NCBI RefSeq assembly: GCF_910596095.1
Contig: NC_056533.1
Coordinates: 9,423,001 to 9,487,000, forward strand
Direction: 5' to 3'
DNA from: Thunnus maccoyii
Taxonomy: Eukaryota; Chordata; Actinopteri; Scombriformes; Scombridae
Length of the DNA: 64,000 nt
In this document: positions 1 to 13,735 of the stretch, piece after piece
Layout: each line of letters starts with the position of its first letter
How positions within the stretch are numbered: the first letter of the stretch is position 1
Made by a program: the position numbers and the translations under genes
Notes under the pieces: generated by a model
Databases searched by the model: none
The model's input: only the letters and a program-made list of their open reading frames with translations
Told to the model about the DNA's origin: nothing

Positions 1-673
1 TTTAAGTAGCAAAGGCAGAAAGAATGAACCATTTACGAACCACCACGTCCTCATGCAGACATCACATCCTGTGTGGTACCAATGGCCAACAGTAGTGGCT
101 TTTAGCTAAGCATAAAGCTGCGTTAATTCATGATTTTGCCCAGTGTTGCTAGTTGTACAATGATTATTGTATCTGTATGATCATTTACCCTTTTTAAACT
201 TTATTTGGAGTCTCTTCCAATATGAGTCCAATATTCACTCTCCTTTTAGCTCTGTTTTGCTCTAAATATCTGGCTCTTAAGCTGCTAAATTCTCCACTAT
301 GTTCACCCAGTAGATGCTAAAATTTGGCAGGTAGTGCACAGTTGGTTAATCATAGCTTTTTTTGATGAAAAAAAAGCTGCCTGCTGTGGCTGCACATGAT
401 GCAAGCAGAGTTTGTGGCCCAAAAAACCAAAACAATGCACCAAAAGATAATACAGAACATAGATTTGTGGAGCTTTATCCACATCTTCCTCTAACTGTAA
501 CCTAGTTCTTGTAGTAGTTGTACAGAATACAACTCAGTGAACCTTTACAATGATCAAGCCTTCAGACACTGCCTCTGCTGGTCTCCGTAACCACAAGACC
601 ATCCTGCTGCCACATCAAAATGCTTTCTACAACCGTCACAGTCCTGCAGATCTGCAGCCATCAATTGCTGAGT

Positions 674-767
<94 letters not shown>

Positions 768-3700
768 CAGAGGTCATGACAATGCCTCGGAGGTTACAGG
801 CTTAAACATTTGGGAAATTGGCCTTGCTGCTCCATGCATAATTTACATCAGGACCCGTGTGAGGACAGATATAGAGAGGAAGATGAAAAGGTCCAGCAGC
901 TCTCACATAGCCTGGCCAAAAAAAAAATCCATAATCTCACAGTTAACAGTGGTTGTCAGAAATGGCTAGAGCACCTTGAGCTTCATAATACTTGCCTTTT
1001 TCAGAATCAGTGGCTACAACGTTCGCTCCCCCAAGTGTTCAAGGGAAACCAGGTTTGATATGATAATTCGGCTGCTCGGCTCTCCACTCTGCCATATGCC
1101 CGACCTCTCTGTGGGGAGAGGAATGCAGCTGGCTCTTCTCACTATTAATCAGCCTGATGGGGGAGGTGGAGGGTGGTGGTTGCGGTGATGGTGTTGGGAT
1201 GGGGAGGCACTAGCTGCAGCCGGATGCTGGCCAACATTTCATTACACACACACACACAACCAACTTCTACAGTGTGTAAAAAACAGCTTGTTCAGCATTC
1301 TCCTGTTCTCCTTCCTCACCTTCTTCTTTCCTGTGAACCTCCTTTGCTCCTTCAATCTTTGTCTCCTCCACTTCTTCCCTTCCTCATCTGTCCTCATCTC
1401 TTTTCTTCTTCCATTTAAAACATCCATCACACCTTTGCCCAAATATACAGCACAGAGAGCAGCAGTGGGGGCTCAGCAGGGCGAATCTATGGAGTGGACA
1501 AAATATGAGGATATCAGAAGCAGCTACTGTCTCCATCAATCAGCCTCCTCAGGTGAAACCAGGTGAAAGCTCTGATCCCTGATTGATTTACCTGTTAAAT
1601 CCACTTTAGACATGAAGGGGAGATGGAGATGAAGGGGACTAGACAGTCTAAACAGAGTATATATAAACCTTGAGGAAACTGAGATATAGATTGTGCAGAG
1701 ATGACACAAACACAGTACCAGGAAGTGAGGAAAAACATAAATACCACCAATAAATATGAAAAGAAATGCATACAGAGGAGGAAATTGATAAAATACCAAG
1801 TAAACACAAAACAATGAATAAATGATTGGGAAAACCACCAAAAATAGATTTCATTTTTATTTCCTCATTTGAATATCTATTTATTTATGTAGGGGTGGTG
1901 TCCAGTACTCAAGAGAAGCCATCAAACAGGGATTTACTGATTCCAAATAACAGGACACTGTCTACAACTCTTCTGCAAGCCAATAATGTTCCACTGAGCT
2001 TCAGAATTGAATATACAGTAATGAGTATTGAAGAATACCCAATCCGGCACAGTTACGTTGAAATACAAACTCTGAAGGACTCGTCACTGTGTTGCTAACA
2101 GCTAATAGTGTATGCTATACTGATCAGGAGAAGCATTGTTGTCCTCTGCAGTGATATCAACACGGGGGGGAGGTATTTTTAGCGCCCCTGGTAAGTAAAA
2201 GTCCCATTCATTTTTCCTATAGATGATATACATTACTCACAGTTGGAGCACATCTACAACTTGGATCAGCATGAAACTCTCCCAGTTGAATCATCAGTCC
2301 AAAAGATTAAGAACTATGTTCAAAAATATCTCGTTCTCTGATAAAAAAAAAAGTCAAGCTTGTGTAGAGAAAGAGCTGGGGGAGAAATTAATTACGATTC
2401 CCAAGATGCATCTCGGCAAGTAACATCCAATCACAGAGCTTAAAATTCTGTCCGGTGCACTGCTAACGGTGGGCAGAATCTTAAGTTTGCATTGCTTTTA
2501 CAATCTACAGCATTAATCAGCTCACCTTTAACTTCTGGGTCAGGGTGAATTCAACAAGTATGGTGTTGCGTTTTGTTTACAACTGCAATGACAAACCATT
2601 TGTAATTCACTACCACTCTGATTCGTGCCTCTGACTGGCAACCAAGGCTCATGGGAAGTTTTTAGAGATGTCCGCCATGTCAAAATGATGGACAAAACAT
2701 GATTTCTCAGGAACAAAGTTCAAATAATTGAAAAGGATTGTTATAATATATATGATTGTTACATTAGCTGGGTGAGTGACCTGTTTCTTCATAAAGCAAC
2801 ACTGAAGATATTGTTCAAAGGAAAATTTAAAATGGAATGTGTAAAAACACTTCCAGAGCCAGCGGCCCCTATCACTGTTTAAGTTTTACTAGAGAGATGT
2901 GGGATGATTAGCTACCACTATGGTACTCTCTACACTGACATAATGTACTTTAGCATTATTCTAAGGTTATGTCACAGCTAGTTTACATCATTTAAATAGC
3001 CTAAATTAGCTACTTTTCCCAGGTAAAAGTATAACAAACAAACAGTGCATGGCCCCTTTTAAATTAGCTGAATCAACTGAATTAGTGTTGTTGGATTTTA
3101 TTCAAATGTAACTTCCAGAGATGGAGGTTTTGCAGCCATTTTGTCACAGGTTTCTTGACATTTAATTCTTTTCACCAAGTGACAGATATCAGCACTGTCA
3201 GAAATTTCCAATATCTCTGACTTGCAATTAAAACTAGGAGGCTGACATGAGCGTTTTTATCCTGTAATTACAGTCTGAGAGATATGACTTGAATGCGGCT
3301 TTCCACTTCTTCCCATTATGCACACATAAGGTTACTGTTTTATGTGCTGTGTAACTTGACAGTCTCAATTGTGTATGATGCTTAGAGTTGACAGTGTTTA
3401 GTTTCTACTGTTTCACTGACTACTATGTTTTTTATTCTGGTTCCAGTTTATATTGTTCCCAGTGAGACCAAAAAAGCTGGTTTAACATGTCACCAGCTTG
3501 ATCAGGTATTATGGACATGTGTGAGCTAGTCTACCAGCATCCGTGTTACCATTTGTCACAACAAGCATGTTGTCTTGTTATGTCTGAATATCTATACACA
3601 GGCAATACTCCAGTGGCTGCCCATGAACAGGCTGGGTAGATATAAAGCAGCTGCATAGTCTCTATATGGTAAAAGAGAAATGCAGAACAACAGGGTTATC

Positions 3701-6700
3701 AGTGCAGAGATGATGTAGTTTCAAAATGATTGAAATTTAACAGAAAATTACGTTAAAGGTCCCTTGCTGTGTTTTGTTTTAATTTAGCCCCTGTATAGCC
3801 ACATGAGCCTAACCTCTTTGGCCTCTGCTTGAGTGTGTATCTGACTGCATCAAAGCATCAAAATGGATTCAGCTAACTCTTCAGTTCATATCAGCAGATG
3901 GACTGACAGATACAGGACTGAGGGACAGTGATTTTCCACAGGCCTTTATAAAAGCTCCCCTGTGATTTACTTTCGGAAATATTTGCTTTGGGAAGGCACC
4001 TTCTAACAGGAGGACATAGCATCAGCCGCAGGGCACAGGATGATGACAAACAGATGGCCTGCTGTGATTTGTGTCTTGGTTGTTGGTGTGGAGATACCGT
4101 GGCATTAATGGAATATGATAGCAGGATATGATAGATTTTCTAGATATAAGGTGTTAGGAAAAAGACAGTGATTGGGTGTTTATTCTGCATTTGTTTCCTA
4201 CAGATCTTTTTCCATGTTTTTCCCTTATTATGTTGTTACACCAAACCTTATTTAACCAAGGAAGGGTTGATTAATTTAAATGCCGTTTCCCATAATTGCC
4301 TAATTTTGCCTTGCATTATTTGCACAAATTTGACTGCTGGACCACTTGTGCAATGTGTTTATTCCCCTAAAACACCAATGTACAGACTTTACAGACTTTT
4401 TAGTTGTAAGCTAGCTAGCAAGTATCCAACTTGCACAGACCTATCATTGTTTACTCCACTCCAAGCAAATTTGAGGAAAATCGTGCCCATTTGAGACTTT
4501 CAAACAACTTTGTATGGAATTGTCCACTTCTGTAATAGCACTGTCTTCTGTCTGAACACACCTTAGCACATTTTTCATGGCTGAATTGCCTGGCCAGCAG
4601 GCGGCCATGTACTGTACCAACTTTCCAGTATTGATGGTATATACTGGATCCTATTGAAAACTTGTGTTACTATGGTTGTGTGTTGTCCTTGTTAAAGATT
4701 CTGAAAAACCACACAAACAGCTCACGTGTATTTGAAGCCAAATCACCTCAATGAATGTCATCTCCTAAAGGTGGCACGTGGCTGCGAAGGAATCCAAGAG
4801 GGGAGCATTGCCAGGCATCAGGGCATGGTTAGGATTCCTCTCAGGGAATGAGATATGAAATATTAACCTTGTTTTCCATCCTAATTGGCTGAGGCTTCTG
4901 AAAAGGTGAGAGGTGAGGTTGAGAAAGCACTTTGAACATGGCGAGAAAGAAAATAGCTGGCAACATTCCTCATCAGCTCAGAGGGTGCGCTAACGGTAGG
5001 ACGCCTCGTCTGTGAATACGAGAGGTCACATTTAATGAAATTTTGTTTTTTTCAAACAGTTCCCACTCTTCATTTATTAGGCTGCTGCAGATATTTCAAT
5101 ATCGGTTTACAGTGGCTGTATTCCTGTGTCTAAGCAAAACCCTACTAACCTACACTAGTATACTCTAAGCACACAGTAATAATGTTTATACAGTGGGCAA
5201 TGAGATTGTGAAAAATTCTGCATGGCAGGCAGCTGGCAGTGCTATCAACTCTCTTGCTGATTTTTTTTCAATATACTATTGTGTCTCTGATTACATAAAA
5301 TTTATTTGATATTCATTGAGCATCAGTGCTTTGATTCCTTTTGGACTTTCAGGCTTAAATATTTATTCACAAGTCAAACAGCTTGATAATACGACTACAC
5401 CTGTCAATCTTCAACCTTTTATATTATTTCTGTGAACACAAATCCACACATACACAGACTTTGAGAGTGAATACATCCGCCTACTTACACTCGGTTCATT
5501 GATTTAATTTGACTTCCCTGTGCTGTCTCCAGATTTAGTTTTTGTACTGCTGCCATTTGGTTTCTTCTGCCTCATTTTCCTGTATGTGTTTGTCATCCTC
5601 AGTTTTTTCTTTTGCCTTTTGGGATGAGATGGTTTATCAGCCTTTTAGGGTTTTCTATCTAACTGAAGAGTTTGCATTTCTGCTATTCTTCTGTCCCAAG
5701 GTTTTCTGTCAATTTAAAAAGATAAACTTAACTATGACTATGGGTCAACTTTTTTGTTACAGTGCAGCAGGAACTCAGTTGTCTGACAGCAAATACCTTG
5801 ACTTCAAGAAAGAATATAATTGTAGATTAAGAACTTCGAGTAAATATGGGCTCAAAGTCTCATCTTTAATTGAATCCTTCCTTCTCTAGACAAAAACCTG
5901 CAATATGACAGCACCATTTATTTATTGTCCTTCATCTTGAATTATTACAGGGGGTAAAGAAGGGAATCATTAATTAGACAGGGATGTAAGATGTCTCAAT
6001 GCCAACCATTTGTCTTGTAAGTGATTACTTAGAGAAAAGCTTTGTCTTTGATATGTGGCTGAAAGCCACACTATTCTCATGGAGATGTACAGGAATGAAT
6101 AAACGGATGGCATCATTCAAAAACACACAAACCCAAGAATGGTGCAGACACAGTGACCCCTGATCTCCAACCAAGAAAAACTCAGTCACAATGACCATGA
6201 ACCAAGCACATGATTTAGTTGGTGTTGTGTATTTACTCAGATGATTGAAATATTAACATGTTTGGCACACTTAACACACGTAACATCACTGCAAGGTCAC
6301 ACTTTAGAAAGATCTTGTCCAAATTAGCCATTTAAGACTCTTTTGCACAACTGCTTGTAAGTCTGATATAGTTCAGAGGGATCACATTAGTCATTAATGT
6401 AGGTCAATAAATTATATGTGGCAATGCAACAGAAGTCTGATACAGTAAATATTGCAGTGACCAATTCTGTTGCCACTTCAACTCTTCCTCTTCTAGCACA
6501 ACTTACAAGCACACAATTGAGGTTATCACATGATGAATTAGTGGCTTTAAGCCATTACTGGGACAAATCACTCCATTTTTTTTGTTCTATTACACAATTA
6601 AATATATCTTCATTTTATCTATCACATAACAGCAAAGACTGGGTTTTCACACAAGGACAATCAACTAAATAATGTTATAATTATTACTTTTTTGCTGTTT

Positions 6701-7080
6701 GGCATTCACTTTCTTCTCTGGGAAGATTGCCATGGTGTAGTATGATTTCAACAAAGAAAAAACATAAACCTAGCCATTTAAAACAGCAGTATTAACACAC
6801 AAAGTGGGCCACTTTTACAACAATTTACATTTTCAATTAAAAGACAACTGCGGGTGTGCAAGGCCCAGTATCAGTACTGAAAGTGGAGCCCAAGGACCAA
6901 GAAATTGGAAGAGGCCCAGGGCTCTGAGACCTGGAGTGTTTCTATCCAACCAGTGTGAGACATGTGAGGAGGAGGCTGCCATGATCAGGAGTGTGAGAGG
7001 CAAGAGCCAGGAAGACATTATGCATACAGATACAAGGGTAGCAGTTAAAGCTGAATTGGACTGACTTTGGTACCAAAGAT
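1..7080. other. Intergenic or intronic stretch, no gene supported
   Basis: No coding exon with family similarity was seen on either strand. Open frames here are short and low-complexity, such as the Ile-Tyr frames through the TA repeat near 0.7 kb. Part of 2.16-2.70 kb looks like an old dispersed repeat, but no ends could be defined. Function unknown. Confidence 0.6.
678..766. repeat. (TA)n microsatellite, about 89 bp
   Basis: An uninterrupted TA dinucleotide run. It creates artificial Tyr-Ile repeat reading frames on the plus strand that are not genes. Confidence 0.97.
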
Positions 7081-7092
7081 CTAATCAAAATC

Positions 7093-7476
7093 GTGCTGAT
7101 CACTATCAAAGCAGCAGTACTGGCAATAGTCAGAGCAGTGGAGAAACAACTTATGGCATCAGTGGATAGTAAAAAACTTGACAAAAACATTCTGGAGCAC
7201 AGATACAAGGAGGATGAACTGGAACAGTATAGCTGGAAAGAAAATGTCCGCATCAGTGGGATCGAGGAGGAGCAGACTGGCAAAGAGACTGAGGATCAAC
7301 TTGTGGAGAAGGTGTGTAAACTTGCTGCAGCTGCAGGTACAACTAAGGAAAACAATATTTCCACAGTGCACCATTTGGGGGGGGGGGGGGGGGGGGGGGG
7401 CGCGAGGAAGCAGGGCAAAACCCGACCCATAATAGTTAGATTTGTCAATGTCAAATCCTTTGGCATTGACATATAG
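7093..7476 (+). pseudogene. LINE ORF1-like remnant
   Basis: The frame contains KENVRISGIEEEQ and, after the poly-G tract, KTRPIIVRFVN. This is the pattern of ORF1 nucleic-acid-binding proteins of LINEs: a polar helical stretch, then an (N)VRI.GI block and an RPIIVRF block. A 24-nt G run sits between the two blocks and encodes only glycine, and the frame ends soon after the second block. It lies directly upstream of the endonuclease and RT remnants of the same element. Non-functional. Confidence 0.7.
7377..7400. repeat. Poly-G run of 24 nt
   Basis: Twenty-four consecutive G inside the LINE ORF1 remnant. Copy number in such runs is unreliable in assemblies. Confidence 0.95.
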
Positions 7477-8265
7477 GACAGACATGGGGTACAGACAGAT
7501 GAGACGGCACCGAGTAAGAGGAGAGCAGACCACCCTGGGCTGAGAATTTTTAATAAGAAATAAGATAGAGACCCCTGACTTTATTGAAAGATGTAAAAAA
7601 ATATGATGTACTGTGTTTCAGTGAGACTAAAACAGATGATATAGATATCCCGAAGATGCTGGAAAAGTTTAAAGCAATGGGTTTCCAAAGTTTGTTAGTA
7701 ACCGACATAAGTTTAAAAACTGCCGGTCAGGTGGAGTGGTAATTGCTGTGGGTAACAGAATTGCAGATAAGTGTGTGCAAAAGTTGATTAACAGTGATTT
7801 ATGTGTGTACTTAAAAAATAAATAGACACCTACTCAAATATAATAAAGACCTTGTGCTCCTGGCGGTTTACTAATGGGCTGTTTGTAAAAGGGATAAAGA
7901 AAAAATAGATGAGTTTATAGGAAACATACAGCTTGATAAGGTGGATAAATTGTGTGACCTAGACATAATGGAGGAGGTGTGCAGTATTGTGATTAATAGC
8001 ACAAAAATTGTATTTCCTAAAAAAATGGTAAAGCAGAATAAAATCCTGTAAAAAAAGCGGTGTGGTTTAATAATGAGTGCAGACAAAAAAGACACGAATA
8101 CCTAAAAGTTAAGAAAATGCATAATATACATATAAATGTGGTTAGTGTGTAGAATGTGTAAGGACAAAAAGTAAAGAGTACAAGAAAGCATGGAGGGCCT
8201 ATAGGAAGAAATTTAGAGGAGAGTTGATGAGTATAAAGTCTAAAAACCCAAAGCTCTATTGAAAG

Positions 8266-9916
8266 ATGCTGAATGGCTGTGGTAAAGGATATAAACATTG
8301 TCCAATTTTGCACAAAGACTTTCACAAGCATTTTAAAAGGTTGTCCGACTGGGATGTACTGATGAATGAGTTATTTGAAGTTGACTGTAGTGGACACATT
8401 TTTGACAGTGGTGTCTTAAATGTTAGTTTAACTGAACAAGAAATTAAGAAGATTATTCTTAAACTAAAACCTGGAAAAGCAGCAGGAATAGACCAAGTCT
8501 TGAACGAGTATATTGAAATCACTGTATGCACTTTTATGCACTTATATGTCTCTTTGTTTAACTGGATTCTGGACTCTGATGTTATCCCTGAAGACAGGGT
8601 GCTTGGTTTAATTGCGCCAATCTATAAGAGGAAAGGTGACACCAGGTATCGTAACAATTACAGAAGCATCACATTTTGAGTTGTCTGGATAAACTGTTCA
8701 CAAATGTATTAAATGTAAGGTTATGTAAGCTCTGTGAGGATAATTATATCCTGAGGGAAACTCAGGCAGGATTTAGAGGGAGTTACTCTACAACTGATCA
8801 TATTGTTTTACTGAAACACATTATTGATTTGTGTTGTTTTAAAAAGAAAAGTCTGTTTTGTTCTTTCATTGATTACAATAAGGCGTTTGATACAGTTTGG
8901 AGGGATGCACTCCAGTACAAACTGTTAAAAGCACATATTAATGGTATCAAATCATGTGTATTTGTTAATGGTGTTTAAGTTTTTTGTAAGCCTAGTGGGA
9001 GTTAGACAGGTGAAGATTTATCACCATTGTTATTTGCATTATTTATCAGTGATCTAGAGGACTATCTACTACAGAGTGGCTGTCAGCCCATTAATTTTTA
9101 ATGGCATAGTGATAGATAGTTATATCCAGCTTATGGTGCTGATGTATGCGTATGATACTATTATCATGTCCACAAAAACAGAAGGGTTACAGAAAGCAAA
9201 AGACCATATGTGTGGTTTCTGTGAGAAATAGAAATTAAAGTTTAATAGTGATAAAACCAAAGTCATGGTTTTTGGTTGCAGAAAAGCTGATATTAGGAAA
9301 CTTAAGTTTGTATGCAATGGAGAAAACTTAGTGATTGTTCACTGCTTTAAATATCTCTGTGTCATTATGAATTATAATGTTTAATTTAAAATTGCCATTG
9401 AGGAGCTGCATAAGCAAGTTTCCCATGTTATGTTTGCCCTCTTTTGTAAATGTGGAAAATTCGATTTACCTGTAGGGATCACACTAGATATTTTTGACAG
9501 GTTAGTTACACCAGTTATGAGGTATGCATGTGAAGTGTGAGGGGTTGAAAAAATAGATTAATTGGAAAAACTACACCTCAAATTTCTTAAGTACACCCTA
9601 AAAGTTAAAATGACAACTAGCAATAATATGGTCTATGAGGAGCTGGGAAGATACCCACTCTGAGTCGCACAAAAGAGAAACTAAAAAAAGTATGACAGCA
9701 TGTGATTTTTATGTAGAATTTAAACAAGAGCTTAACTTGGAGAAGTATCTGTTGTATGAAAACCAAAAGTACAGACAGGTTATTTGTAACTTTATGGTGA
9801 ACAACACCAGAATTCCCGAGGTCACTGGAAGATATAAAGGGCCACATAGAAACCAGAGGATCTGCAACCGTTATAATGACAACCGTGTGGGAAATGAATA
9901 TCATATTTTGTTTTAA
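8266..9916 (+). pseudogene. LINE ORF2 remnant: reverse transcriptase and C-terminus
   Basis: RT blocks are readable in several frames. 8266-8679 has LKPGKAAGIDQV and YRNNYRSITF (expected: PGKAxGxDxI and NYRPIxL). 8676-8978 has QAGFRGSYSTTDH and FIDYNKAFDTVW. About 9010-9060 has LSPLLFALFISDLEDYL. About 9130-9390 has YAYDT where the catalytic YADD box is expected, then KVMVFGCRK. 9635-9916 has the C-terminal TGRYKGPHRNQRICNRY. At least one frameshift lies near 8676, several stops follow 8978, and the catalytic Asp pair is damaged, so the enzyme is inactive. Confidence 0.85.
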
Positions 9917-10085
9917 TGTAAGAATGTACGCATAATGAATTATATGGAAAGGTACTTGCCAAAGCATTATTTAAACCGCCCATCTATGTTTAAATTACTT
10001 TTGTTGTTACAATCAGATAGGCCAAAAGTTATTTGTAAATTAGGTGCCTTTTTGAAGAATGAGTTAAAAATTAAAATCAGCGGCT

Positions 10086-13000
10086 AACTCAATGCAACAG
10101 GCCTCGATATTTTATAATTGCATTTTATGTATTTAGCTGACAGCCAGTGTGCTGTGTGCACCTAATATGTTTGGGCTTATCACAAAATTAAATATCCATA
10201 AAATAAACAATAGTATAATTTGATTAGACATGGGAAACAGTACCTAAATAGGCAGTGCTGCTGCTGATTGAAGACCAGCATGTTGTACGTCTGTCATTTT
10301 AGTATGGATGCAAAACCTTGTAATCATAGAACAAAACTGTACACTGGTTTGGTTTTTTAAGAATCAACCTATAATACTATAAAATGTACTCCAGTGTGTC
10401 AATCAGTCGTCTATGAGCTGGTTAGAGCTGCTTCTTATTTGTTTAGTCAAAGAAATTAAACATCAGGTTGCAGTCAGCCATACTGCTCCATTATGTTGTG
10501 TGCAAATACCTTCTTCCCTATAAATCAAACTTTCTCTCAGTCCTTCCCCTGATAACAGCTATTTGTAACTTTGACAGCACTGTCACTCGCAGTCACCGTC
10601 ACTGCATGCATATTGAGTTTTGCCAAGTGATAATGCATTTGGTTATGTAGGGTTTAGAAGCTTAGGCTATATTAACCGCTACTGAATTAACTAGATTGTT
10701 GTAACTACAGGATCGTGGATACACATTGATTTGATTGATATATTTTAATGTGCAATGCAAAAAAAAACCCACAAGGCTGCACTGCTGCGTGACATTGCCT
10801 CTGGTACATTTTATTCATTTTTTAACAGTTTATATTCATTTTTTACACAGTTCTATGTAGTTTTTACCTGTTGGAGGGCTGTGTAGCCGCATTTAGAGAA
10901 TAAAAAATAGACCAGCCACGCAAAAATAGAGATGAGTCTCGTGATGCCCACGCGGGTGCGCATGGCTTCCATGGTCAGTGTAGCAGCTTCAATTGATTAT
11001 AATGGATGCGCTCTGCTGCGGCCATGCTGCGACAAATGTGTTGCAAGTGTGTCCATGCCCAGTGTATTTTGGCCATAAGTGTCCAATGAGAAGGAATACA
11101 AAAAAATGTGCCTTCACTGATCACATGAATATAAAATCATATTAGCCCCTCAGTCCCTAAAATTTATTAACACAGTGGCACCTTGATACCTTCAAATTAA
11201 TGCTGAAAGTTTACATTTTAGCCTGATAGTGATGGCTTCATTTCAAATCTAAGGTATAGCACCAACACAACAAAAATGTGTCAAATGGCGAACTGCATAT
11301 ACATTGTCATTTATATTGAGAGTCTGGCTCTCTCCGACTTTGTGTGTTCATGTCTCACCCCCTCTGTCTGCCTGAAAATTGGCTTTTCAGTAATGATTAG
11401 AACATGGACATGGCTACAGAGCAGGGAAGTCATAAACATGCTAATCCATTCAGAAACATGGGTGAACAGTGGTATTGCTTTCTCACACGTGCATGTGTGG
11501 TGCACAATACAGCCGAGAAGTAATGCAGAGTTCTCTGTATTGTGTGCTTTCATTAGAATACTTGCCAGTCAGTCTTTTTTCCTGTAGAAAGCTAAATGTG
11601 GTTGATCTTTCCACAGAGTTTGAGTAAGAGTTCCAAAAGTGCTGGAGTTAAAAATGAGTCATTTACTGATAAAATATAGTTTTGTTTATCAGTCTGTTTA
11701 TATCTCTGTCTTCTTGTCTCTCTCAGACTGTCGCTACCTTGTTTCTTTCTTCTCTATCCCCGTCTCTCTCTTTCTGCCTCTTCCTCACTCTGGCTGCTGT
11801 ATTGCTATCAGCACCCAGTCAGAAATGTTCCTGTTATTGATGCACACCAAAGCACAGCCTCTGACAGGAGCAGACAGCATGAAAAGAGAAGCTCCTGAAA
11901 TAAATACATATGTAATGAGGCAAAAGGGGCCGCCAAATGGCTTGCCAATATGTGTTTGTCAAAGGCTGAGCAGAGGTTGCATTGACGTATAGATCTTTAA
12001 TGGCGCCACTTCTTAAGTCATTTAGAGGGGTCTACACAAGTCGTCACACCTTCCCACCAGCGCAGTCTCTTTGGAGCGGTACTAGATTAGTGAGGTGCCC
12101 AATTTTCTTCATTATAGAAAAGTGTTTTGTCACTTCGGCTGTCGTCATGGAGAAAATTACATTCCATTTCTGTCATCAGCTTTGCAAAGGTAAAAGATAT
12201 AAGCTGGAGCTGCCACATGGAGCATTTCAACAGAATTTCTGGAGTGCAGAAAGGTAAAGCAACTACACTATTCCCTTGTAAGTAAGAATTCGGCTGAGAT
12301 TTTTTGGAGGATTGTAGTGCATTGCAGCCACAAATATCAAAACACATGGTTATATCTCTATCTCTGTAGGTCTTGGTCACACAAAAAAGGCAAGGCACTA
12401 TGTGTGCACCTGTTATATAATAACTTGGCTGATCAAAGTTTGAATTCCCTTTAAAAGCACTTCAGAAAGGCTGGAGGGACATAAACTGTTCCTTTACACT
12501 AGCTTCATTCAAACACCCTTATCAGTCGAACATCGACTTTCATGTCTACTTGGTGAAAGTAGACATGCTAGCTACCTGGTTAGCTAGCATATCAGTCTTC
12601 TATTAAAACAACCAAAGGCAAAAACTGACCATGAAATGAATCTAAGAGCCTCAGTGTGCTTCAAAATAAGTGTCAGATATTATTATAAGAGGATAAATTG
12701 TTTAAACTTTTTCCTTCACACAACTATTTCTGTTACTTGTGTCAGCTGAGTGAATGTTTTAGAGGAGACTGACACTGTGTTAAGACAATGACACACAAAA
12801 GTCACAGAGCTCTTTGAGAGAGATGAGGGAGCAGTGTGATGTAGCCAGGAAGAGGCTATGACAGCAGGTCTTTGCACTGCCTTCGAGAGTGGCCATTCAG
12901 AACAGCTATAAACACTTTAGCCTTTGGATGTGGTCTCACATCCTTGTTCATTATGAGAACACTGAACCCTGAACAGCTCCTGCAGCAGAAGCTCTGATGC

Positions 13001-13492
13001 TCTGATGTCAAATAATTGCAGTTAATCCAAGAGACGTAAAGAATAAGTTTTACCTAGTGCAGCTTGTTACTAAAAGGTGTGATGTCCATTTGTTAAGTGT
13101 TGTCTTAATAAGGTTGGTCAAAGAAGTGCTGTTTTTTCCTCTGTCTGAGTTACTGGACATTATTTTCCTTTTGCTGAAAAGTCAGCTATGTTAGAAAATT
13201 GTTAGTAAAAAACTTGAGGCAGAGCTCTTCTTGTTTGAGTTACAGAGAAGTGTAAACAAATTATTAAGTGATATTTAATCAAAAGTGCAAAACATATTTG
13301 TGCATGCTTGCTGCTCTAACTCTTTGAGAGCTTACCACTGATGCAAATGATGAATGCAAACAAACTCTAAGCATCATTTTTCACACATTTATTCCATGAG
13401 TGCATGTCTGATTTCAATTGTAAGAAACTAGGAAGTTTTGAATTACTGTGATGAGTAACTTTTCCATTTTCTCCGGAAACCATGTAGACTTT
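10086..13492. other. No gene supported
   Basis: Only short shadow frames are present. The one structured item is a pair of adjacent perfect hairpins at 12541-12590. Confidence 0.55.
12541..12590. repeat. Two adjacent perfect hairpins
   Basis: Hairpin 1 has an 11-bp stem: CATGTCTACTT at 12541 pairs with its complement at 12557-12567 around a 5-nt loop. Hairpin 2 has a 10-bp stem: ATGCTAGCTA at 12565-12574 pairs with 12581-12590 around a 6-nt loop. They share three bases. Function unknown; too short for a canonical microRNA precursor. Confidence 0.8.
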
Positions 13493-13735
13493 ATACACTC
13501 ATCGATCACTTTATTAGGGACACCTGTCCAATTTAATACAATCCAATACAACACCTTTGCCATAAATTCTACCTTTATGAATCTTGTACATTATCAGTTT
13601 TTGATGACTTTGTCACAAAGATGATGATTCTACTTTATGTTTTATTGAGGTCATAGTGGGTGGTGGTGGTGTACTGGACTACAATATATTGAAAAGTGTT
13701 CCTAATATTTTGCCCCCTCATGTATGTCAATGGGT
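13493..13735. mobile_element. Possible short non-autonomous DNA element
   Basis: The left end contains CACTTTATTAGGGACAC and the right end the roughly complementary AGTGTTCCTAATATTTTG, both next to tacactcat/catgtatg-type flanks. This resembles a common teleost MITE with CACTTTATTAGGTACAC ends. Ends are diverged and no target duplication is clear. Confidence 0.45.

Larger units (their letters stand above)
7081..10085 (+). mobile_element. Decayed non-LTR retrotransposon (LINE), plus strand
   Basis: In order along the plus strand are an ORF1-like segment (7093-7476), an endonuclease remnant (about 7590-7760, with a FSETKTD-type motif), a linker (8050-8260), reverse transcriptase blocks (8266-9390) and a C-terminal segment (about 9610-9916). 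All are interrupted by stops and frameshifts, so the copy is dead. The C-terminal TGRYKGPHRNQR and EYHILF pattern belongs to LINE families that end in a knuckle-like domain. The exact clade is unresolved. The 5' start is uncertain and may reach about 6.8 kb. The 3' end is placed near the last coding similarity. Confidence 0.85.

Noticed and set aside
550..969. Open frame rich in Ile-Tyr
   Set aside because: Created by the TA microsatellite at 678-766; no similarity outside the repeat.
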